Source of the DNA: Amoebophrya sp. A120
Lineage: Eukaryota > Sar > Dinophyceae > Syndiniales > Amoebophryaceae
Direction: 5' to 3'
Length of the DNA: 64,000 bases
Assembly (NCBI GenBank): GCA_905178155.1
Contig: CAJINV010000010.1
Coordinates: 1,308,451-1,372,450 of the forward strand
Shown piece after piece: positions 43,665-55,288 of this stretch (within the stretch, counting starts at the first letter, position 1; the number at the start of each line of letters is the position of its first letter). The notes below the pieces were generated by a model that was not told the origin of the DNA, did not search any database, and saw only the letters and a program-made list of their open reading frames with translations. The translations under genes and the position numbers were made by a program.

Positions 43665-44940
43665 TTACGGTAGCGAAAACTGTCCCCACTACCCCGGTTT
43701 TCCCCAAATCAAAATTTTTTTTTTGAAGTGATGGAATAGCGTTGCCGCCGGCTCCACAACCTAGCCGGTCGGTGTCCGCCATTGGCTCTCCTTCGCAGAT
43801 GGCCTCTGTGGCTGCTATGTAAGCAGAGAAGCTAGCAGGACAACGACGTGGCCAAGGCACTGCACAACCGAACAGGGCGCCAAGATGTGTCAAGGTGTGT
43901 AGCTGCTTCGGTGCTGGCTGCGTGTGGGCTACTGCAACGCGGGACCGCCCCGGTGGCCTTGTTTGTGTGGTCGCGGGCGCGGCGCTGGGGAAGAATGCGT
44001 TGCGCAGTTCCCCCGGACGAAGCGCCCGGACTCTGTTAACGACAATTGAAGAGACCGGGCGCCCAGTCTCCGTTGAAGAGCCCACCGGGGCGCGGCGCTG
44101 CCCTCGGGGGCTGGGCGCCTGGAAGCCCCGCGCGGGCCCGCCCGCGGCCTCGCCCGGCCATGACCCTGGCGAAGGCCCAAATGCCCGCCGGGCCGCGAAG
44201 GCCGCGCCCAGGTTCTGGGACGTCGGCCTCTCCGTTTCCCTGGAGGTCGTGCATGCGTACCTTTTCGGGGGGCTTTCCGGTGCTCGTTTTGATGGCCGAA
44301 AGCCCGTATACAGGTGCTTAGGACCGAAATCCCCAGCATACGTTTTTTTTCTTGCCAGCGTGTGCGAGCATGTACCCAGGGAAACGGTTCCGGCAAGTCC
44401 AAGCTGGAGAAGACAGGCCTTGTCAAATAAGGGGCTTCGGATCCAGCCTGGGCGGCGGGAGCCTGGGCGGACCCTGGTCCTTTTCCTCAAAAACCGGGCC
44501 CGCCCCCTGGCCGCCCTCGGGGCGGCAAAGTGGTTAGGCTTTAGGACTCCGGGCGCAGCGGGTCCTGCGCGACAGAGCTGCTGGCGTATGCGCGCCCCTT
44601 GTTACGCGCAGCGCCAATCTTAGAGAGGCGCAAGGGGGTCCGCCGCGGAGAAAGTCGGCGAGTTGCTCTGCCATGAAGGGTAGGCAGGCAGCTGCGCCCG
44701 GAGTCCGGATCGCAGTGGCCTGTCCTGCGTTGCGCGCATATTTGCCGAGGGGCCGCGAGCGTAATCATGGCGCGCCGTTAGCTAGATAATATCTTTCGTT
44801 ACATTAAGCAGCACACCGAGGGGGGCGGGCGTCTCGGTCTGGCCGTTCGCGGCGTAGGCCGCCAACGCAGGGCCCACCCTGCTCACAGTTGAATCGAAAA
44901 AAAAATTTTGCTTTTGGGGAAAACCGGGGTATATGGGGAT
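43665..44940. mobile_element. GC-rich inverted-repeat element III
   Basis: About 1.3 kb between direct-repeat copies B (43630-43664) and C (44941-44975). The inverted arms match exactly over 15 bp: ACCCCGGTTTTCCCC at 43691-43705 and GGGGAAAACCGGGGT at 44916-44930. Each arm continues inward into an A- or T-run. The interior is GC-rich with no recognisable coding. Confidence 0.65.
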
Positions 44941-45034
44941 GAAGATGGAGCTAGACTTCTACCGACCAGCTGCATGGCCGACGAGCTCATAAGCCAGTAG
45001 CAGCATTGCAGCGAGCGTGGGCGTATTTTTCGCA

Positions 45035-45244
45035 ACGGATGAAGATCTCAGAATCAGATTAGCATTAGTGCCGCGTGGGGAACAAGACAGTTCGGATCAT
45101 GTTATCGTCCAGATTTTTGCGTCGATTTTTGATATCTTCGCGACACTTTTCACATTTGTACTAGATGTGCAAAATGTCGCAGAAAACGAGCAGCGCGGGT
45201 CGGAAGAGCAGAAAACTGATCTCATTATTCATTTGCAGCGCTAG
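45035..45244 (+). CDS. Candidate exon, hydrophobic unknown protein
   Basis: An open frame reads ATDEDLRIRLALVPRGEQD and then a hydrophobic stretch (VIVQIFASIFDIFATLFTFV) typical of a membrane segment, ending at TAG 45242-45244. It follows copy C of the direct repeat, so it may be the continuation of a gene split by element III. No family is recognised. Confidence 0.3.
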   Translation, partial: TDEDLRIRLALVPRGEQDSSDHVIVQIFASIFDIFATLFTFVLDVQNVAENEQRGSEEQKTDLIIHLQR

Positions 45245-47823
45245 GCTACAGCGCAGTAGCGAAATGTAAAAAGCAAAAAACGGGCTGGCAGCTGGTGGAT
45301 CCGTTCAACGCGCTATTTTTCTATTTGCTTGTAGTTGAGCTATGTGGTCTACCGCTTCTTCATCGACCACGACGAGGATCCTACTACATTTATTCCAGAT
45401 AGAATTTTGCGGGAAGCGAAATTTCATCGTTGTGACACAACAAAACCTGATTGACAGAGACGCTGCCCGTGAGCAGGTTCTTCTGAATAAAGTAGGACCG
45501 CGGCATTGGACAAGAAAGGCAATATTCAGAAACTGAAAGAATATAGTGTAGTAGAAAACTGACTCTCACAATTTCAACATCGGACACAGACCCTGTCTGA
45601 CTAAGAGATAGAACAATTCATCCACTACTTTTGATAGGGGTGATTGCTACGATGAGCGTACGGATACTTCACGCAGGAGTCTTATGTATAGAAAAATACG
45701 TAAATAAGAACCAGAATTATAGACAAGAGCACAAAGTCTATACAAAGCTACGATAACAACGGTAGTCGTAGTGAAGTATGACCCTTTGTCAGCATTGAAC
45801 TTGACCTCACGTCAGAAAGTCGTGGAATGTAAAGGATAGATATGAGGCCAGTTCGGATAGTCTAGGCTTTCATCAATGAAAATTTGTCGTGATAATTTTC
45901 AGCAAACGCACAAGAAGCAAAAGCCGAAGTAAGTAATCCAGGGTGAACGGCGATAAAAAAAGGTAGAAGGGCTTCTGGCGCTAGTCGTGTTTACCACGTA
46001 AGCACATATTGTAAAAAAGCCCAAGTAGTCCTCCTCTACCCGCGAGTAGCCTGTTGGACGACTGTATTTCGGTCTAGCTCTTTGTCTTTCCTCGATTTCT
46101 TGGACGACTTATTTTTAAGATGGTAAAACGAAAAACGGACCACAAAGAAGACAATTTTTGTTTTTCGAAAGCGGACTAGATACCAAGTTTGTGGTAGTAG
46201 CTTGAGAAGCATCAATCTTTACACTTTTTCTTGAGCAGGAATGATGATGACAGCTCAGATGATGTGCTGGTGACTTTTTCTGAGTAGCAACATTTATTTC
46301 CTTTGTTTAGCGGTTGTAAGTAGATAGACTTTCATTATGGTTTTGTGACGACGTAGATATTCAAAAAAGCGGACGACGACGAGACCTGAATGCCTTATAC
46401 GACATCTTTCACACATCATAGTCATACTTTACAACGACACGCTGCTACGCAGCTGCCTGGCAGAGCGCAGCTTCAATAGAGAGCGGCAAAAAATTCTCAC
46501 CAGGTGGAGGTCACCGCAATACCTATTGCCAGAGCTAGACGACCAGCGCTGCCTTCCTCAAGTTGTGAAGGTGGGCGCGAGCAGCTAGTTGTCGTGGTAG
46601 AAGTACTACTATAACGGTTTCTATTATTGGAAAAGCAGGTGCGCGCGCGGGTGCGCTAGCTGTACGAAATCCAAAACTAGCGAGAAATATATCGAAGCGT
46701 TTTATTCAGCACATTCTCGTACATACCTACCACTGAGAACACTTTGACGTGCTGGCATAGCTGCACGATAACAGACCACACGGACCACGCGACCTGTATG
46801 TTTACAAGTCCTGCTTTGCGGCCGAAGATCAAGATTTAAAAAAAAAGAACGATGTAAAAAACGAAGACCTAACAACAGCGAGAACCTGCTTCGAACCAAG
46901 GTAAGTAACAAGATTCGAAATTTATCGTTTCTAGTTCTAGGCGGCAGATGAAGCGGCCGAGTTTTATTTTAGCCATTCAACATCAACATTCATAGTACAC
47001 ACCGACACTCAACATTCATAGTACACACCTACAATTCGACACTCACAACTCGCTTGTTCTGGGCAGCAGAGTCTATCTGTCGTGTCAAACAAGATCTAGA
47101 GGATCTGTTCTTCGCGGCAGATATTGACTTTGCGTGCTAAGGCAAAGCAATAGTACCATTCATATTTTAATACCCAACACAACCCGACCCAACCCAACCC
47201 CAAGAGGCACGCAGCCCACCTCGCCCAAGTAGTAGGTACCTCAATTTTTCAAAACTACCCGATACAACTACGCGTACGCATTGATTCTTTGACTATCACA
47301 AGCTGTTTCTAAATTCATATATACTTTTTTTTTTCTACTTTCACACACCAAAACCGCTCCGGCTGATTACTATTTAATTATCTGCGCTTTAAGAAAGCAC
47401 CCTTCAACATCAAGGGCCTTTTCCTTTATCTTCATCTTTGTTTCGCCTTTGATCAAACACCAGCCGCAAAGGCAGCAGACCTTGGCATTCGGTCAACATT
47501 GTTTTTATTTTCGAAAATTTCTTCTAACAAATTTCATTTTTTTTTTCGACCTGATTTTTAAGGATCCACTTTTTTTTTCAACCAAGTAGAGCGTTGGCTG
47601 TACCACGTTCGAAAATTGTGTATGATCCAGCCCTTCTTGATGATGATCTAGATTTTGCCTGTCTTCTCGACTGTTTCGATTATTATCTTTGAATAACCTG
47701 TCAAGGCTGTAGTACTCATCCAATACCAAAAATTTTCAATATAGGTAACCCGTTCTCTCCGAAAAAATACGGATACGGGGTGGAAGGTTCTTGTTTCCAG
47801 TTTCGCTGTACGAATTTGTGTTC

Positions 47824-50800
47824 ATGATGATCAACTTTTGGTTCTTTTCCTCCGTCGCTCACGCGACAGGAGCCAGCAGCAGCGTTATTTCATCCAGTAC
47901 AACTAGAGCCCCCGCCTACAACACGAGTCCGAGACTCGTAGAAAACGGGGCCGCACCACCAGCAGCAGCACGGTCTCGCTCCTCCAAGACCACATTACGG
48001 CGCATGGGAAAAAGCAGAGGCTCCATGTTGAATTTGGAAGCAGCGGGATGGCACAATAACCTCGGAGCAGGCGGGATGATTAACAACAACTCCGGTAGTA
48101 CTAGTCAAGATCTTCAAGAAATAAGACAAGCTCATCTACCCTCCTCACCTGGGACGTTTACGATGGAACAAATAGGCCCCTCCACTTCATCTGGTGCGGC
48201 GCGGCCGGAAGTTGATGGTGCTGCATCAACTTCAGCAGCGCGGGGAACAGCTTCTGGGGTCGTATTGACCAGCACGCCTACTTCTCCACATCAAGATCCT
48301 GTCGCTTTCCAGCCCCAGAAGAAGTCTCGTCAGCAGCAGAATCTTGATATGATAGTGCACGACTCCTCCTCCACCCTCTCGTTTGTGTTGCATGAACAGC
48401 AACACAAGCGCTGACAAAGATGCAGCTTTTGCATGAGAAATTCCTGGAGGATTTTAGTGCTGTTTTGGATTCCGGATTCTGTCATGCAAACAGTGCTAAC
48501 AGGCATAGGGTGGACTTGGAATTTTGCATGACAAATGAGGGGGAGGGGGAGTTGTGCACTTTCATACTTGAGCGGGCAAATCGACGAAACGTTCCCGGTG
48601 TCCCAAAGCCAGGGGCTCCAATTAATATCGGCGTACAACTACAGGCAGGGCAGTCACGACCCTTCGTGTCCGCAACTTTTCTTCCGATAGGAGATGATGG
48701 TGGGACGACAGCACCCGCTGGTAATACTAATAGCGGAGCGGCACGTCAACCATCGGCTAATTATCATGCGGGTGACGGTGGTGCATATGATTATCCGAAA
48801 AGTGATCCCACCGCTCTTGCTGCTGGTGATTTGGCACACGCACAAGGAAGTGGCGCTGCGCAACAAAGCACCGATCCGATAACTTCACCCAGTGGGGGTG
48901 AACCACGACGAAATACAGGGCCAGCGGCCAGCAGCGGAGCTACTTCAGCAGCCATGCCGCTGAGTCTTGAACAGTGGTGGGATCAGACTACGAGGGACAA
49001 AGACGACACGCTGGCCTCGTCTATCGTGCGGGCTAGAGTATGCAGTGCAAAAGTATCGTACTCGTCGTATAAATGCATTACAAATTTTCTCAGCATGAGA
49101 AATGTAATGCTGATTTACCATAGCATAAGAAGAAGATCTGTAATGCATGATTCTTGCAATTACTACGAGCAGTACGATACTTTTGCACAGGATACAGAGA
49201 GCAGCGCAGCAACATTGGCGGGTCATCGGGGACAGGATCTTCTGCGGGGACCATTGGAAGTACGAACGATGTTGTGGGCGGAGTCTTGTCTCCCCAACAG
49301 AGTTCTGGGGGCGGGTACGCAGCGCTGCAAAGTGGCCAACCCGTGCAGACGTCCTCGCAATCTGCTTTCAGCAACAGCGGTCTTCATGCCCAAGAAATAA
49401 GTCCGATGCAGCGCCGCAATTCTGTCAGCGGACGCCTTTTTGGAGCAGGACAAAATGGAGCATCTACTTCATCTCCATCGCCAACGTCGGTCTTCAACAA
49501 CCACGGCGTCTTCCAGAAACATTTTCATCGGCAGCAAGTGATGTCGAGAAGCGTGGGCAACAGTCCGGCCGCTGGGATGAGATCGGCACAGCAGATGAAG
49601 AACGTAGGACCACAGGCGCAACGACTGTATAGTACAGACTCAAACGACCGTCTTGGGGGCCGCAGTAGAGGAGCTGACTCGACGACAATGCGCCACGTTG
49701 ATGTGACACCACATAGTACTTTAACTGATCAACATCACCTCACCATGAAAGCCTCGAGCGGCCGTGGGCGATCGCTTACGCAGGGCCGCTCCTCCAGGGC
49801 GGGCGCGGGAACAACTACCGGTGGAGCTGGTGCTACGGGGAATATTAACATGCGTGGAAGAGGAAGTTGCGCACAGCAAAATCAACACTATCACCATGCT
49901 CCTGCGTCTCAATACTCCGGATCCTCCTGCAGTCCTGGCGTGACCTCTCCGTTCGCGCCCCACGGGCGCGGCCACGGGCTCATTACCAGAACTCTGTACG
50001 AAAGTCACTTGCAGCAACATCAGCAACAGCTGTACGAGCAGGAGCAGGAAGATGCAAGAAGAAGAGCATTATACATCAACCCATACGGTCGCCCACCAGC
50101 ACCTTACGGACAATCCCCCTCCCCGCCCTCCGATAATATGTCGCAGTCCCTTCCGCGGACGATTGGAACGATCAGCAGTTTTTTGGGTGGCGAAAGCCGC
50201 GCCCCGTCAGGTTGTCGACACGTAAGCAGCTGCGGGAGCATATCTTCTCCGGTGGAGCATGATATTGTGGTGGACGAAGTAGACGATCCGTTTCCGTACA
50301 GCTGCAGGAGGTCTTGTTCCCGTGAGGACCACCCGCTGGGCAGAAGCATGTCCGCGACGTCCCGAGAGGCTGGTGCTGGACCACGGGGGGGCAGCTCTAC
50401 AACTTCCAGAGAAGAAGTAGAAGACGTCGCTTTTGACCTCCGGCCCACCTCTCTTGATGCCCCTGCTGCTGCTCGTCTCGCACGGGCGTCAGCATCTTAC
50501 CATTACCTGATGAGCGGCGGTGATTTGTCGGACGATATTAACAACATTCCCGACGTCGAGAGAGGGAACTCGTCAAGCAATCTATGCATTGCCAAAGTAT
50601 CGTGCGTAGTATGAATCGCATGACAACAAATTACTTTATAAATAGTCTCAAGAAGAAACTTGGAATTTCTCATTCAGGTACGACTACGAGGCCAGATTTG
50701 TAATGCATGACTGCAATTCAATACACGATTGCGATACTTTTGCAGAGGATGCGACTGGTTCCAACAACTGCTCACCTATGGTCCAGGAACTCCATTATCA

Positions 50801-53800
50801 AATGCATATTGCATGTCTGGGTCTGCTGGTGGAAAGTTGTGATGCAAATCGCTGAAGAATGGTGGCCGCGGACTCCTGCAAAGATAAGCAGCCAAGCATA
50901 ACAAATTTTTGAGCAGCTATGTGTTCCGTTTTTCGCATCACAGTCACAAACTGCGTTTTTTCTTTTATTTCTCCTTATGCATCACACAGTTAAGAATTAT
51001 CTCAGCCCGCTCGAACATGTTGAGAAACTTGCACTCTTGTTCCATATTAGTTATCACCCAGACATATTTGCTATGCATATTCCCCGCCAGAGGAAGAGTT
51101 CGCCGATAGCGAGTGCTCGCACAGGAGCAGGGCGCATTCACCGCTAGTGAATCAAAGGGCCAGCTGGGTGGATGAGCGTCATGCTCATGAGGTGTCTGAA
51201 GCCAGCAGCAGAAGCTCCTCGCCGGAACTTCGCCCGGGCGGAGTTGTTGATGGTACTAGATGCTGTATTTTACTTAATACTATGGTGCTCTTGCTGAGGG
51301 ATTCGGTTTACATTCAGCGTTCAGCACTGGTAATGTTATTCTGCAATAAAGTTGCTGACTCTGTTGATGAAGACCGCGACGCGATGAAGATGTTTCAGTT
51401 TCGGCATCGCTTCTTTATTCGTAGGGATTTTTCTGTTTCTATTTAGTTTCTTCAATTTCCTTTCCGTTTCCGGTGTGATTGAATACAATTGACGAGGAAA
51501 ATTTCAACCTCTTATTTCTTCATCAGGTCCTACTATGCAATTGCTGTCCACGGTTGCAGCTACTCCCGCGGGACCACATCCGTTAGCGCCACCGTCCGAT
51601 CCGGAGCAAAGCCGGCGCCAAGAGGTTGAGGTAGTGAGATCTTTACGAGATGTTGCCCTCCTGTGCTGATGTTTGATGTGCAGGCGCACGTAGGTGTAGT
51701 TTCTATCTAAGTAGAACTACTAGAGTTAGGAATTTGTTGTTAACGAAAATCTTACCTTGTTCGCTAAGCAAGCTCAATGGTAATGGACCACTTCACCGAC
51801 CGCTGCATTTGAAAAAAAAAAAATGCTAACAATTTTGTGCAGGCCTCGCCACAGAATCAAGTTTCTTCGGCTAGTAATGCAGGGCATCAAGAACAAGCGG
51901 AGGCTCTTTCTTCCGTGGACGACCGGGATCAACATCTGCAGTTGCTGCAAGTGCTTCCCTATAATCATCCAGACGCTGCATCTGATCGTCGTCCCAGAAG
52001 TAGCATCTTCGTCCCGCCGCGGCAGTTTTCTTCTGAGGGTCGTTGCACGACTGACCCGCCCTTTTCTCGACAGAATACCGTCAGCTCCCAAGAAGAGTCG
52101 TCGTCTGGCAACAGCGGTTCATTGCAGCGCGCAGGAGCGGTCTCCTCTTCGGTTAGTACAGAAGCAGTACGACGAGTGTCCAAACGGGGCTTGCACGACC
52201 AGCACCAGCACGGGACGAGCCAACTGTGCAAGAACAGAGCGGCCTGGGACGATAAAGGGCTGTCGTCTACTCCTGATTCCGCCGACGGGCGGGTGATGAC
52301 GGGCGGTGCAGCTGGCGCTGTCGATGACGGTACTACTCAGATGGAGATGAATGCAGATGCTGGCGATGCAGCTGGTGAACAAGAGTACTATACGGATGAA
52401 AATTCTGACCATGATTCCGTGGTCTCCGGGCCGCAAACCCTCAGCCAGCTTCTGGGATTGCAGCTCCGGAACGACGGAAACAGTAGGAGCTCAAGTAAGA
52501 CACCTTCTTCATCGTCTTCGCAAGAAGAACAACACGATCCAGACGGTGCAGTAGAAGTAGAGGCGGCTCGCCGACGAGACACAGACACCTCAACATCTTC
52601 CCCAGCACATGGATCATATGAAGATCCGAGGGAGATGATGATCTTCCCACCAACTGGCGGTGCTGCCCACACCGGTCCACCACAAATGTTGACAGCTTGT
52701 TCATCTCTCCAGAGAGTCGGATCCTCAGCATCTGCCTCTGCGATGCAGCTGCACCAAAAGGGAATAAATACAAAGGATTTATTGTACTCTACTACTTCTA
52801 CTACACTGAGCTGCACAAGAACTCCTGGTGGTAGTTGTGCCACGAGGACCTCCCAGGAGCCGGCGCGGGGAAGTAGAGAAGTCGGGGATCGTTGTGGTTC
52901 TCATCGTGCAGAGGGGTCAGGAGCGCCTGCTGGTTATGGTTTCCCGCCGAAGACTAGTAGTACATCAACTTCCGGACTACTGATATGGCGTTCTCAAACG
53001 TTACATTCTCAAATGTTGCAGGGATTTGTGATGCAAAGACGGCAAAAGAGAAAGGGGCGAGCTTGCAACTCTCGCATCACAAATTCGGCACAGATGTCGA
53101 TGCTGTCTAGCCTTTAGCCCTTCGAGAATTTATCATGCGAAGCAGCTTGGTAGTCTGCAGGCTCGTGGTCATTTTGCATGACAAATCATGTAACAGTTGA
53201 GAGTGTAAGGCTTGCGAATGCCATAACTGAAAGCGAAGAAAAACTCGACAAGCTTCTCGAGCGGACTATCTGACTACATGCTCAACATGCACTATCGCAA
53301 GAAAAAACTGTTTCACTGTAAACTTGTAATGCAGAAACTGTATCTCAAAAGTGTTTGTCTTGCTACACATGCAAGACAGGCGATTTTTGGCTGTGTTTTC
53401 CCTTAGAAACCTCGCATGGCAAGTTTTCCCTGTCACGTGTAACGAACTTGTCATGCCAAACTTGCAAAATCCTTACAGTGAAACACTTTTTTCTCACGAT
53501 ATGCACACACCGAAATATCAGGCTGAAGAAAATCTTCACCCACAACTTCTGCACCTTCGAGTTGTAAGTAAAGTCATTATGCAAGCTGCATATTTTATAC
53601 CACAAGCATTTGTTTTTGTGCACGTATTTATGCATGCATGATTTGTGCGAGTTGAAAACCGAAATTATCACGGATGGTCGATGAAATAGAAACTGTTGTT
53701 GAAGCTGAAGTAGTTGTAACTGGTCGTAGTTTTCTTCAGTATACGACGTTTGCCCCGGTCGACAAGCAGGACGTAGTCCCTTCCGCGAGGATCCACGACA

Positions 53801-54072
53801 ACCCCTCTCTAGTAGTACTTGAAAGCAGCTTCGCCGGCGGCGGTGTTCGTAAGAACGGATTAGAAGCAGAACAAGATGATGACCGCGTCGATGATCCGCA
53901 GGAGGTGAATTACACCGCAGCGTTTGGTGGTCTTGGTGCCGAGGAGTTATTTTCCTTGCCCCCAGCATTTCCGTATCCGTGTGATGCCTACCTGCTATGC
54001 GCAATTACATCGATTAAAGATGTCAATCTGGGTCTGAAAAAAGATGATTTGCATGCATTTGTTGAACGATAA
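47824..54072 (+). CDS. Unknown 1425-residue low-complexity protein
   Basis: Exons: 47824-48347, 48572-49038, 49200-50582, 50757-50795, 51085-51252, 51527-51630, 51843-52983, 53231-53292, 53507-53563, 53740-54072. Phases agree across all nine junctions, which strongly supports the model. The N-terminus (MMINFWFFSSVAHA) resembles a short signal peptide. The rest is Ser/Gly/Gln/Thr-rich with long disordered stretches, including a Gln/Glu/Arg segment (QQLYEQEQEDARRRA) and Pro/Tyr repeats near 50090. The C-terminus is more ordered and hydrophobic (FPYPCDAYLLCAITSIKD). No domain is recognised. Six introns are introners and three are GT-AG. The start could also be the second Met; the TTG upstream at 47791 is rejected. 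Confidence 0.7.
48348..48566. mobile_element. Introner, family F (219 bp)
   Basis: The left arm has TATGATAGTGCACGACTCC and a CCTCCACCCTC stretch; the right arm has ATGAGGGGGAGGG and ends GTTGTGCACTTTCATA. Direct repeat CTTGA (48343-48347, 48567-48571). Excision gives Q-Q-N-L-E-R-A. Confidence 0.94.
49039..49194. mobile_element. Introner, family A (156 bp)
   Basis: Ends TATGCAGTGCAAAAGTATCG and CGATACTTTTGCACAGGATA. Flanks TAGAG (49034-49038) and CAGAG (49195-49199) differ at one base. Excision gives R-A-R-E-Q-R. Confidence 0.93.
50583..50751. mobile_element. Introner, family A (169 bp), weak flanking repeat
   Basis: Ends TATGCATTGCCAAAGTATCG and CGATACTTTTGCAGAGGATG. The flanks CAATC (50578-50582) and CGACT (50752-50756) match at only two positions. 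Removing the element plus five bases keeps the frame (S-S-N-R-F-Q). Confidence 0.78.
50796..51079. mobile_element. Introner, family B (284 bp), weak flanking repeat
   Basis: Ends TATCAAATGCATATTGCATG and AGACATATTTGCTATGCATA with a TCTGGGTCTG / CACCCAGA arm. Flanks TCCAT (50791-50795) and TTCCC (51080-51084) match poorly. Excision keeps the frame (G-T-P-S-P-E-E). Probably an older copy. Confidence 0.78.
52984..53225. mobile_element. Introner, family D (242 bp)
   Basis: The left arm has TATGGCGTTCTCAAACGTTA and the right arm GTAACAGTTGAGAGTGTAAG; ends in AATGCCATA. Direct repeat ACTGA (52979-52983, 53226-53230). Excision gives G-L-L-K-A-K-K. Confidence 0.94.
53293..53501. mobile_element. Introner, family I (209 bp)
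   Basis: The left arm has TATCGCAAGAAAAAACTGTT and the right arm GTGAAACACTTTTTTCTCAC; ends in GATA. Direct repeat TGCAC (53288-53292, 53502-53506). Excision gives N-M-H-T-P-K. It has the same length as 386-594 but lies in the opposite orientation. Confidence 0.94.
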
Positions 54073-54667
54073 GTTGTGTCCGTTCTTCCGTTCTTTCCTT
54101 GCCAAATAATGCTATGTTTCTTCCTCGTGTACTAATCTTCTCCGCGAGGCAAAAAGTAAGACTCATCAAACGCATATGGATATAATGCATGTTTGAAAAA
54201 AATAAACGCGCGTCGTTTTCGTTTCTTCAAAAGAAGTCCCAGGTATGTTGCTTTTCCTAAGACTACATACCGCGGGGGGTGATCGTGCTGGACAGTGCCG
54301 TGGCTGTTTCATGAGCGAAAAGTTGCGGCCGCTTGTAGTTCTCGGATGTTGCTTTGTCTTTTTTGCTTGATTTGTTTTCGTCATCATGCGGCAGCCTCCA
54401 GGCAGCATGATCGTTATCATCAAATTAAATTATATTTAGGTACGATGGCAATTTTCTGATGAACTTTTCTAAGCTGTCGAACTACTGAAAAAGCGTCTAC
54501 AAAACTAAGCTACCTATAATGAGGCTACTTCGCGCTAAGTGCGCGATCTCTAAAAGCAGGAGAGCTAGTCACTATCTTCTGAAAGGGAGGCTTCTTGTTT
54601 TTGCAACATTTCACTTTGACAAGTATCTTCTCCATATGCCGTTCCTTCTTTAACCTTACAGTGGTAA
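54073..54667. other. Intergenic region before the retrotransposon
   Basis: AT-rich, with no supported gene. It ends with GGTAA (54663-54667), the left target-site duplication of the copia element. Confidence 0.55.
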
Positions 54668-55195
54668 TGTTAGTGGACTTGAGAACACTCGCACACACTT
54701 ACACACGTTTGCTCCACTGAGCTCGTTATCAACAGCAGTTCAATGAATTCTCTCAATTGCAAGAAAGCAAGCAAGTGACGCAAGTCTCTTGCTACGTTAC
54801 ATCCTGTAGGTTCAATTCATCCAAATTCATCACATTCATATGGACCAAACCTGGTCAGAGTCAAGTGGCCAAACAGCAAGGGAGTCCACTCCTCAACCTG
54901 CTCAGATTGGTGCTCGACCCTGGTGGGAGTCAAGTCCCCCAGGGTTACCATTCTGAACGTCTGGACCGAGCTGAGTCCATTCATTTCACTACGATCCTGA
55001 TGGCTTTGCCTTCGTAGTATTTGGGGGATTCGCGGAACATGGTGAAGAGTTTCCTTTAGGATCTAGATAGATTCTGACCATTTCCCTAAGGATCTAGCTA
55101 GTTCAGGTCATTCAGAGCTGTCATTTCATTGAGGAACAGGCGTCATTTGGGGCGATCGTGTTACGCGTGTGTGGGATCGATTTCCATGACCAACA
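54668..55195 (-). repeat. Copia 3' LTR
   Basis: 528 bp, TGTTAGTGGACTTGAGAACA to CCATGACCAACA in + strand reading. It matches 60369-60896 at nearly every position; differences include ACGCGTGTGTG versus ATGTGTGTGCG near the inner end. Confidence 0.96.
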
Positions 55196-55288
55196 CCCCT
55201 CCTCAATCGCTGCGGCGGTGGTGCTAACCTGGATAACGTCCTACCGCACTCCCCTCCTGAACGCGCTGTGGTAAACTAGCTACCCTCT

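Larger units (their letters stand above)
41729..47823. other. Unresolved region: exon candidates, repeats, one inserted element
   Basis: I cannot assemble a gene here. It holds possible exons (42419-42508 and 45035-45244, listed separately), a 39-bp minisatellite, a GC-rich inverted-repeat element and three copies of a 35-53-bp sequence. A further open stretch near 45335-45450 reads LSYVVYRFFIDHDEDP in one frame after a plausible acceptor (TTGCTTGTAG). 45450-47823 is AT-rich with only short frames and nothing I recognise. Confidence 0.45.

Noticed and set aside
53674-54072. Separate small gene starting at ATG 53674
   Set aside because: A GT donor at 53564 and a pyrimidine-rich acceptor ending at 53739 join this frame in phase to the preceding exon, so it is better read as the last exon of the 47824 gene.
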